Below are positions 1 to 5,205 of a stretch of 5,205 nt of DNA, piece by piece (the first letter of the stretch is position 1; every line of letters starts with the position of its first letter). Source of the DNA: Acidobacteriaceae bacterium (lineage in GTDB: Bacteria > Acidobacteriota > Terriglobia > Terriglobales > Acidobacteriaceae); the NCBI GenBank assembly GCA_003140655.1, contig PLKR01000622.1, positions 273-5,477 of the forward strand, read 5' to 3'. Below the pieces are notes generated by a model. It saw only the letters and a list, made by a program, of their open reading frames with translations, ran no database searches and was not told the origin of the DNA. The position numbers and the translations under genes were made by a program.

Positions 1-1
1 T

Positions 2-661
2 TTGCAAGACGATCGTGCAGGTGCCGCCGGTGCAACCGCCAGTCCAACCTCCGAATACTGAGGTGCCAACCGGCGTGGCGGTCAGGGTAACTGGCGTGCC
101 CGTCGGAAAGCTGGCAACGCACGAGATATCCGTGTTGGCGCAACTTAGACCTGCAGGCGTGCTGGTCACGATTCCCGTACCGGCACCGGCAAAGCTAACC
201 GCTATGGTCGGCTCACCGCCCCCCCCGCCGCCCGTGGTGCCGGTAAAGCAGACCACGTTGGCACTCATATACCCAGTCACGATTGCGCCGGATGCGGACA
301 AGCCGCTGGTATCGGCGTTCGTCTGTACCGTTGCCGAAATCAGAGTGCCTCCGCAAGGGCCGCCAGTCACGGTGATCAGGCCGGTGGAGTTCACCGTCAC
401 CATGGCTGGCGTGTTCGAGGCCCACGTGACCTGGTCGGTAATATCCTTGGTCACGGGCGGGTGGACGTAGGTACCCAGCGCTCTCAGTTGCACCGTGGCA
501 CCGGCGTCGTCGATGACGGGAGTGTCGGCAGCCCCGAAAGTTTCAACTCCGGGCTGGATGGCGATGGATACCAACTGCTGTCCCTCCCCGCAACTGGAAA
601 CACTGAGCAGCACGATCGCGGCGATGATAAGGACAGTAATGCTAAACCACTTCCGGCTCAT
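2..661 (-). CDS. Ig-like / InlB-repeat-like surface lipoprotein, 3' end cut by window edge
   Basis: The frame is open from the ATG at 661-659 to the window edge (220 codons) with no stop. Residues 1-23 form a lipoprotein signal peptide: a basic start (MSRKW), a hydrophobic core (ITVLIIAAIVLL) and the lipobox VSSC with the acylated Cys at 24. Residues about 30-140 resemble a bacterial Ig-like (BIG2-type) domain, with VTWASNTPAMVTVNSTGLIT as the characteristic strand pattern. A glycine-rich linker follows (143-148). Residues about 150-220 resemble a divergent InlB B-repeat (GTPVTLTATP, FGGWTGG) with Cys at 174, 181, 210 and 215 that could pair as disulphides. An AGGAG Shine-Dalgarno (complement of 668-672) sits 6 nt before the ATG and supports this start. 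The protein is probably anchored to a membrane and faces the periplasm or cell exterior. Its ligand or function cannot be read from sequence. The domain names come from pattern recognition, not a search. Confidence 0.85.
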   Translation of the reverse strand, partial: MSRKWFSITVLIIAAIVLLSVSSCGEGQQLVSIAIQPGVETFGAADTPVIDDAGATVQLRALGTYVHPPVTKDITDQVTWASNTPAMVTVNSTGLITVTGGPCGGTLISATVQTNADTSGLSASGAIVTGYMSANVVCFTGTTGGGGGGEPTIAVSFAGAGTGIVTSTPAGLSCANTDISCVASFPTGTPVTLTATPVGTSVFGGWTGGCTGGTCTIVLQ

Positions 662-667
662 CAACGG

Positions 668-672
668 CTCCT
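668..672 (-). promoter_or_regulatory. Shine-Dalgarno for the lipoprotein gene
   Basis: The complement of 668-672 reads AGGAG, 6 nt upstream of the ATG at 661. It is the only well-placed ribosome binding site among the four gene starts in this window, and it fixes the lipoprotein start just before its signal peptide. Confidence 0.7.
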
Positions 673-718
673 GGGATCAAGCAACCCGGCTGAATACTCA
701 CACAGCGGGGGAAATGTA

Positions 719-747
719 AATCTAGTCAAAGGTGGGGCAAAAAGCAA
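719..747 (-). promoter_or_regulatory. Candidate sigma70-like promoter for the lipoprotein gene (weak)
   Basis: The 113-bp gap between the aldolase stop and the lipoprotein start contains, on the minus strand, TTGCTT (747-742) and TAGATT (724-719) separated by 17 nt. These match the -35 and -10 consensus only partly (3/6 and 4/6). A better -35-like hexamer, TTGACT (729-724), overlaps the -10 and has no good partner downstream. Read-through from the aldolase gene is an alternative. I see no convincing terminator in the gap. Confidence 0.25.
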
Positions 748-774
748 CCCTTAAGAGCGAGGTCGAAACGCACC

Positions 775-1824
775 TCATCCCCTCACCGCCTCGGCGACCA
801 CTTCTGCAAACTTGCGGATGTCGTCTTCAGTGGTATCGAAGGAGCACATCCAGCGTACGATCGATTCTTCCTCAATCCACACATAAAAAAAATAATCCTT
901 CTTGATCTTTTCGATGGAGTGGCGCGGGATCTGGGCAAAGACGCCATTGGCCTCAACGTTCCATACAACCTTGACTCCCGGGATGCGGCTGATTTCCTTT
1001 TCCAGCACGCGAGCCATACGGTTGGCGTGTTCAGCGCCACGCCGCCAAAGATCCTTGGTGAGCAGGGCCTCGAATTGCGCGGCGATGAAGCGCATCTTCG
1101 ACGCCAGTTGCATGCTCTGTTTGCGCAGATAGAGGAAGTCGTGGCTCAGTTCGGGCTGAAAAAATACTACGGCTTCGCCGCCCAGGATTCCATTCTTCGT
1201 GCCCCCGAAAGAGAGGACGTCGACGCCTAAATCGCGGGTAGCCTGGCGGAGGGTTTGGCCGAGCGAGACCGCGGCGTTGGCGATGCGTGCGCCGTCCAAG
1301 TGCAGAAACATTCCCCTATCGTGAGCGAATCGGGCAAGCGCCTGAATCTCTTCCGACTGGTAGACCGTGCCCATCTCGGTGCACTGCGTAATCGAGATTA
1401 CGCGGGGCTGCGAGTGGTGTTCGTCGCCGATGCCGTGGTAGGCGTGGCGGACGGAGGCCAGCGTAATTTTTCCGTCCTGATGCGGCAGTGGAATCAGCTT
1501 GCAACCGGTGTGCTTCTCGGGCGCGCCGCATTCGTCGGTATAGATGTGGGCATAGTCGCTGCACAGGACTGACTGAAAAGACCGGGTGAGGGCTTGCAGA
1601 CTCAGAACGTTCGCACCCGTCCCGTTAAAGGTGAAAAAGACCGCGATGTCCGGTCCAAAATGCTCCTCGAACTTCTTGATTGCCGAACGGGTGTAAGCAT
1701 CGTCGCCGTAAGCAACCTCGTGTCCCGGGTTGGCGCGGGCAATAGCTTCCAGAATCTCAGGATGCACGCCCGCGTTGTTGTCGCTGGCAAGGCCGCGGGT
1801 AGGCCGGGGGGAAGTCTTCTCCAT
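775..1824 (-). CDS. ltaE: Low-specificity L-threonine aldolase (PLP-dependent)
   Basis: This cytoplasmic enzyme should cleave L-threonine or L-allo-threonine to glycine and acetaldehyde. It belongs to the beta-eliminating lyase / threonine aldolase family of fold-type I PLP enzymes. Numbered from the chosen start, the motifs are: N-terminal ASDNNAGVHPEI; NGTGANVLSL, the cofactor phosphate region; CGAPEKHTGCKL, with the family active-site His; HLDGAR, whose Asp (177) contacts the pyridine nitrogen; and FGGTKNG, whose Lys210 is the predicted Schiff-base lysine. The length of 349 aa fits the family (about 330-350). An in-frame ATG at 1887 would add 21 residues (370 aa) and another at 1848 would add 8. 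I chose 1824 because family members start shortly before the SDN motif and the extra residues look unrelated. None of the three starts has a clear Shine-Dalgarno. The stop is TGA at 777-775. It is divergent from the efflux genes, and no functional link to either neighbour is evident. The symbol is by family; substrate preference is untested. Confidence 0.93.
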   Translation of the reverse strand: MEKTSPRPTRGLASDNNAGVHPEILEAIARANPGHEVAYGDDAYTRSAIKKFEEHFGPDIAVFFTFNGTGANVLSLQALTRSFQSVLCSDYAHIYTDECGAPEKHTGCKLIPLPHQDGKITLASVRHAYHGIGDEHHSQPRVISITQCTEMGTVYQSEEIQALARFAHDRGMFLHLDGARIANAAVSLGQTLRQATRDLGVDVLSFGGTKNGILGGEAVVFFQPELSHDFLYLRKQSMQLASKMRFIAAQFEALLTKDLWRRGAEHANRMARVLEKEISRIPGVKVVWNVEANGVFAQIPRHSIEKIKKDYFFYVWIEEESIVRWMCSFDTTEDDIRKFAEVVAEAVRG

Positions 1825-1887
1825 AGCGCAACAATGTAGCAGAGTCATTAGGATGTCAGAGGATTTGAAAGAGGAGTGGACGGACAT

Positions 1888-2053
1888 TCAACCCGCAAGC
1901 GCGCTTCAATCCAGCGGTCTTTGCCCATTTCTTCACCGGCAGCCGGCGATTATTTTGCGTCCGGATGAGCCTCAGAGGAATCTTGTAACGGACGCACCTA
2001 AACTGTTGGGCTGTGCGGTCGTCTAAATTGCTGGAGGGTTCAGCGGCAAATTC
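1888..2053. other. Divergent intergenic region, no gene seen
   Basis: This spacer separates the minus-strand aldolase from the plus-strand efflux adaptor; it widens to 229 bp if the aldolase starts at 1824. It must hold the promoters of both transcription units. I found no -35/-10 pair good enough to call: TAAATT at 2024-2029 could be a -10 for the adaptor, but the hexamer 17 nt upstream is poor. A GGAGG at 2033-2037 precedes the adaptor ATG by 16 nt, longer than the usual 5-10 nt. Confidence 0.6.
1956..1996. repeat. 8-bp perfect inverted repeat in the divergent intergenic region
   Basis: TGCGTCCG (1956-1963) and its exact complement CGGACGCA (1989-1996) flank 25 nt. A smaller one, CCGGC-A-GCCGG, lies just upstream at about 1936-1946. 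The site lies between the divergent aldolase and adaptor genes, where a control region for both would be expected. It could be an operator half-site pair or an RNA stem. No regulator gene is visible in the window to assign to it. Confidence 0.4.
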
Positions 2054-3163
2054 ATGTTCAAAAGCAGCCATAGATATTCGATCCAAAGCCTTCTATTAAC
2101 AGCCCTTATAGCCACCGGAGCGACGCTGGCGTGTTCTGGCCACGCCGAGCAGAATGCTCACGCGAATGGCCCGGCTGGAATGCCGGTGAAGGTGCAAGAG
2201 GCGCGAGCCACCGCGGTGAACGACGCCACTGAGTATGTGGCCACGCTGAAGTCGCGCGATTCGGCCGTTATCATGCCGCAGGTGGAGGGTCAGGTTACCA
2301 AGATCTTCGTGCACTCTGGCGACGCGGTGGGCGCCGGGGCGCCGCTGATGGAAATTGATCCGCTCAAGCAGCAAGCCACGGTGAAGAGCCAGGAAAGCTC
2401 GCGAGCCGCGCAACAGGCGAACCTGAGTTTGGCTAAGCAGCAGTATGAGCGCGCCCAGGGACTCTTTTCGGCGGGCGTTGTCAGTAAGCAGGATCTCGAC
2501 CAGGCGAAGTCCACAATGGACGCAGCTCAAGCCCAGATGGACTCTCTCGATGCTCAAGTGCGCGAACAGGAAGTGCAGCTGCATTACTACCGGGTTGTCG
2601 CGCCCTGGGGCGGAATTGTCGGGGACATTCCGGTGCGCGTCGGCGACCGGGTCGCGGTCACCACGCAGCTCACGACCGTGGACAAGCCCGGCAGTCTCGA
2701 AATCTATGTGTATGTGCCCATTGAACACTCCTCGCAGCTCAAGATGAACCTGCCAGTGCAAGTGTTGGGTAGCGACGGTAAGGTGCTGGCCGAAAGCCGC
2801 GTCTCCTTCATCTCACCGCAGGTGGATAACACAACGCAGACTGTGCTGGTAAAAGCCCCCATCGCCAACCGCAACGACGCGCTGCGGCAATCGCAATTCA
2901 TCCGCGCGCGCATTGTGTGGGGAACACACCAGAACCCGCAGGTTCCGATCCTTGCCGTATCGCGCCTCGGGGGACAGTACTTCGCCTTCGTGGCTGAGCC
3001 CCAGAATGGCGGTTCGTACGTAGCGCGGCAGAAGCCGCTGAAGATCGGGCAGACGGTGGGAAACGATTACGAAGTCCAGGAGGGCCTCAAGCCCGGCGAC
3101 AAAGTGATCGTTTCCGGAACGCAGTTCCTGCTGGACGGGGCGCCGGTGATTCCGCAAAGTTAG
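2054..3163 (+). CDS. RND efflux periplasmic adaptor (membrane fusion protein, AcrA/MexA type)
   Basis: This protein (369 aa, the usual size for AcrA-type adaptors) should bridge the inner-membrane RND pump encoded next to it and an outer-membrane channel. Residues 1-26 form an export signal ending TLAC, with Cys27 the likely lipidation site; Thr at -3 is atypical for a lipobox, so plain cleavage is possible. Residues about 65-107 (AVIMPQVEGQVTKIFVHSGD) and 178-210 (YYRVVAPWGGIVGDIPVRVG) are the two halves of the lipoyl domain. Between them, 108-176 is rich in Gln, Ala and Ser, the alpha-helical hairpin that meets the outer-membrane channel. Residues about 213-290 fit the beta-barrel domain and about 295-365 the membrane-proximal domain, including the typical VQEGLKPGDKVIVSG. 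The ATG at 2054 is the only reasonable start; no other in-frame start keeps the signal peptide. The stop is TAG. The gene precedes the transporter on the same strand, so co-transcription is likely. The pumped substrate cannot be inferred. Confidence 0.95.
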   Translation: MFKSSHRYSIQSLLLTALIATGATLACSGHAEQNAHANGPAGMPVKVQEARATAVNDATEYVATLKSRDSAVIMPQVEGQVTKIFVHSGDAVGAGAPLMEIDPLKQQATVKSQESSRAAQQANLSLAKQQYERAQGLFSAGVVSKQDLDQAKSTMDAAQAQMDSLDAQVREQEVQLHYYRVVAPWGGIVGDIPVRVGDRVAVTTQLTTVDKPGSLEIYVYVPIEHSSQLKMNLPVQVLGSDGKVLAESRVSFISPQVDNTTQTVLVKAPIANRNDALRQSQFIRARIVWGTHQNPQVPILAVSRLGGQYFAFVAEPQNGGSYVARQKPLKIGQTVGNDYEVQEGLKPGDKVIVSGTQFLLDGAPVIPQS

Positions 3164-3185
3164 GCTTCACGGTTCAAACTCAGCG

Positions 3186-3285
3186 CGATAGCAGTTGGCA
3201 ATTAGCACTTGGCCGCCTGAGTGTTGTGGTGAGGACCTGCAAGATTGACGCTGGGCCAAATGCTAATTGCTAACGGCTAGTTGCT
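3186..3285. repeat. Paired inverted arrays of degenerate heptamers in the adaptor-transporter spacer
   Basis: On the plus strand, consecutive 7-mers read GCCAAAT (3255-3261), GCTAATT (3262-3268), GCTAACG (3269-3275) and GCTAGTT (3276-3282), followed by GCT. On the minus strand, reading leftward from 3213, they read GCCAAGT, GCTAATT, GCCAACT and GCTATCG (ending at 3186). The two arms therefore pair unit for unit: 3189-3214 against 3254-3279 match at 23 of 26 positions, and one mismatch becomes a G-U pair in RNA. The loop of 39 nt (3215-3253) shows no further symmetry. The GCTAATT sequence is less GC-rich than the flanking genes. It could be a small mobile palindromic repeat (REP/MITE-like), a short-tandem-repeat family, or an intra-operon RNA hairpin. 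There is no U-tract after the stem, so it is not a standard intrinsic terminator. Confidence 0.8.
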
Positions 3286-3314
3286 CCGACGAGAAACAGC
3301 AGAACGAAAATCTC

Positions 3315-5205
3315 ATGTTCGTTGAGTTCTTTATCCGCCGTCCGGTGTTTGCGACAGTCTGCGCCCTGCTGATTGTTCTGGCAGGCGCGGCCGTGATTCC
3401 CACGCTGCCCATTTCACAGTTTCCCAACCTCGCGCCGCCGCAAGTCGGTGTAACCAGTTTCTACACCGGAGCCAGCGCGCAGACGGTGGAGAGCGCGGTC
3501 ACCATTCCCCTGGAGCAGCAGATCAATGGCGCCGAGGGGATGAAGTACATCAGCTCCACCAGCGGAAACAACGGATCCAGCACCATCACCGCCACGTTCG
3601 ATCTGAACCGCGATCCGGATCTGGCCACAGTCGACATCCAGAACCGCGTCAACACGGCGCAAGGGCGTCTGCCCGCGGCCGTAAAAAACGTTGGCATCAC
3701 TACGGCAAAGACATCGCAGAACTTCGTCTTCGGCGCGGCCGTTCTGGCGGACAATAATAAATACTCCACGCTGTTCGTCAGCAACTACCTTGACGTCTAC
3801 GTCAAAGACTCGCTCAAGCGCATTCCGGGTGTTGCCGACGTGATCATTTTCGGCGAGCGCAAGTATTCCATGCGGCTCTGGCTCGACCCTGGGCGCTTGG
3901 CCGGCCGCGGGCTAACCGCGCCGGATGTAGTTAACGCGCTCTCGGAGCAGAACGTGGAAATTGCGGCCGGGGAGGTTGGCCAGCAACCCGCCCCTGAGGG
4001 GCAGACGTACCAGATCAGCGTGCGCGCCGTCGGGCGCCTGAGCGAACCCAGCCAGTTCGAGAACATCATTCTCAAAACCAACGCCGACGGAACCTTGGTT
4101 CGCCTCAAGGATGTGGGCCGTGCCGAGCTGGGCGCGGAAGACTACGGCACGGACCTGCAATTCAATGGTCAGGATGCAATCGGCCTCGCGGTCACGCAGC
4201 TTTCCACCGCGAACGCACTCGACGTCCACCGGCGAGCGCTCGCGGAACTCGATCGGCTTTCGAAAAAGTTTCCTCCGGGCATGCGTTACCAGGTGGCTTT
4301 CGATGTCACGGACGCAGTCAGCGAATCCATCCGCGATGTGGTCTTCACCGTAGGTTCGGCGATTCTGCTGGTCATCCTCGTGATCTTTATCTTTCTCGGC
4401 GACTGGAGGACGACGATGATTCACTTTATCGCCACTCCGGTTTCGCTCATTGGCACCTTCATCTTTGTGAGGTTGCTGGGTTTCTCCATCAACACGCTGA
4501 CGTTGTTCGGCATCACGCTTGCCACCGGCCTGGTCGTCGACGACGCTATCGTCGTGATTGAAAACATTGAGCGCCATATCGCTGAGGGCGAGCACGATTC
4601 CCATAAAGCGGCGGCCGCCGCCACTGCTGAGATCACCAGCGCCGTCGTCGCCACCTCGTTGGTCCTGGTTGCCGTTTTTGTGCCCGTTGCATTCTTTCCC
4701 GGGACCACCGGTATCCTGTTTCGCCAGTTTGCGCTGACTATCGCATTTTCCATTGCCATTTCCGCCTTTAACGCGCTCACCCTGGCTCCCGTGCTGGCGG
4801 CAATTTTCCTGCGCGACTCCCACCGCCAAAAATGGTGGTGGCTGCAGAAGTTTGACGACGGCGTCGTTGTCCTCACCCGTGGGTACCGTAGCCTGCTGGG
4901 TTTCCTGCTGAAATACAAGCTGGCGATGATGGTGTTGTTTTTCGCCGGTCTGGGATTCACCTATTTTGTCTTCAAACACGTGCCCACGGGCTTCGTGCCT
5001 GACGAAGACCAGGGATATTTCATCATCGTCATGCAGGCGCCTTCCGGGGCTTCGCTCGAATACACGAAGGGGATCGGGAACCAGGTTGCGCACATGCTGA
5101 GCGATGTCTCGGAAGCGGAAGGAACGTTTTCGATCGCCGGGTTCGGCTTTTCCGGCAGCACGTCGAACCAGGGACTCATCTTCGTTCCGCTGAAGCCGTT
5201 TTCCC
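3315..5205 (+). CDS. RND multidrug efflux transporter, HAE1 family (AcrB/MexB type), 3' end cut by window edge
   Basis: This inner-membrane proton/drug antiporter is visible for 630 codons of about 1,040 expected. The start MFVEFFIRRPVFA is the canonical HAE1 N terminus. TM1 covers about 10-28. The first periplasmic porter region covers about 30-335, with FPNLAPPQV, IQNRVN and LNRDPDLATV in typical places. TM2-TM6 follow at about 340-360, 366-387, 392-415, 438-461 and 468-498. TM4 carries GLVVDDAIVVIEN with D409 and D410, the proton-relay pair equivalent to AcrB D407/D408. TM7 is near 536-555. The second periplasmic loop begins at FVPDEDQGYF and includes GFGFSG (609-614), matching the AcrB switch loop. 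The ATG has no recognisable Shine-Dalgarno (upstream bases are A-rich), but no other start gives this N terminus. The 151-bp gap from the adaptor is long for this gene pair and contains the heptamer inverted repeat. The later proton-relay Lys, Arg and Thr residues lie outside the window. Confidence 0.97.
   Translation, partial: MFVEFFIRRPVFATVCALLIVLAGAAVIPTLPISQFPNLAPPQVGVTSFYTGASAQTVESAVTIPLEQQINGAEGMKYISSTSGNNGSSTITATFDLNRDPDLATVDIQNRVNTAQGRLPAAVKNVGITTAKTSQNFVFGAAVLADNNKYSTLFVSNYLDVYVKDSLKRIPGVADVIIFGERKYSMRLWLDPGRLAGRGLTAPDVVNALSEQNVEIAAGEVGQQPAPEGQTYQISVRAVGRLSEPSQFENIILKTNADGTLVRLKDVGRAELGAEDYGTDLQFNGQDAIGLAVTQLSTANALDVHRRALAELDRLSKKFPPGMRYQVAFDVTDAVSESIRDVVFTVGSAILLVILVIFIFLGDWRTTMIHFIATPVSLIGTFIFVRLLGFSINTLTLFGITLATGLVVDDAIVVIENIERHIAEGEHDSHKAAAAATAEITSAVVATSLVLVAVFVPVAFFPGTTGILFRQFALTIAFSIAISAFNALTLAPVLAAIFLRDSHRQKWWWLQKFDDGVVVLTRGYRSLLGFLLKYKLAMMVLFFAGLGFTYFVFKHVPTGFVPDEDQGYFIIVMQAPSGASLEYTKGIGNQVAHMLSDVSEAEGTFSIAGFGFSGSTSNQGLIFVPLKPFS

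Noticed and set aside
15..470. A 151-codon plus-strand frame with a Pro/Val-rich product.
   Set aside because: It is antisense to the lipoprotein gene, which has a signal peptide, Shine-Dalgarno and recognisable domains. The proline richness mirrors the glycine codons of the opposite strand.
731..750. Possible intrinsic terminator downstream of the aldolase gene.
   Set aside because: The minus strand has a T-tract between GC-rich flanks, but the flanks pair poorly (mismatches after two or three bases) and the T-run falls in the loop instead of after a stem.
885..892. Run of eight A (U8 in the aldolase mRNA) as a possible programmed frameshift site.
   Set aside because: The frame continues through it into a normal family C terminus (WIEEESIVRWM), and the run is explained by Phe-Phe codons. 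There is no sign of an alternative product.
2096..2761. A 221-codon minus-strand frame opposite the adaptor gene.
   Set aside because: The product is rich in His, Arg and Leu with no family resemblance, while the plus strand encodes a full-length adaptor with domains in order.
3186..3285. CRISPR-like array in the spacer repeats.
   Set aside because: The units are 7 bp, contiguous with no spacers, degenerate, and arranged in opposite orientations; no cas gene is nearby.
3912..5093. A 393-codon open frame on the minus strand, antisense to the RND transporter.
   Set aside because: It lies wholly within a clearly conserved transporter gene. Its product is low-complexity and rich in Arg, Asp, Gly and Gln, with no recognisable domain, as expected for the complement of a GC-rich gene. 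Stop-free antisense frames of this size are common in such genomes.

Overview
The window looks like chromosomal DNA from a GC-rich, Gram-negative soil-type bacterium. I infer Acidobacteriota (Terriglobia-like). The grounds are the style of the Ig-like/InlB-like lipoprotein at the left edge, the weak or absent Shine-Dalgarno sequences at several starts, and the short GCTAATT-type intergenic repeats. No rRNA, tRNA or marker gene is present to confirm this.

Layout. Positions 2-661 (minus) hold the N-terminal 220 codons of a secreted lipoprotein with a bacterial Ig-like domain, a glycine linker and a cysteine-containing InlB-B-repeat-like domain; its 3' end lies outside the window. Positions 775-1824 or 775-1887 (minus) encode a complete PLP-dependent low-specificity L-threonine aldolase. 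A divergent intergenic region follows. Then two plus-strand genes form a tripartite efflux unit: an AcrA-type periplasmic adaptor (2054-3163) and an AcrB-type HAE1 RND transporter (3315 to the right edge, 630 codons visible of about 1,040 expected). No outer-membrane TolC/OprM-type channel and no TetR-type regulator is visible; either may lie beyond the right edge.

How the genes work together. The adaptor and transporter should form one proton-driven drug or solvent export complex spanning the envelope. The transporter keeps the TM4 Asp-Asp pair (D409, D410) and the GFGFSG switch-loop motif, so it should be active if the unseen half is intact. The aldolase (glycine/threonine metabolism) and the lipoprotein (cell surface) have no evident functional link to the pump.

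The most unusual sequence is the 151-bp adaptor-transporter spacer. It contains two inverted arrays of degenerate heptamers (consensus about GCYAAYT), four units per arm, which together form a 26-bp imperfect inverted repeat around a 39-nt loop. I found no phage genes, CRISPR array, transposase or clearly new multigene system here; the coding content is ordinary.
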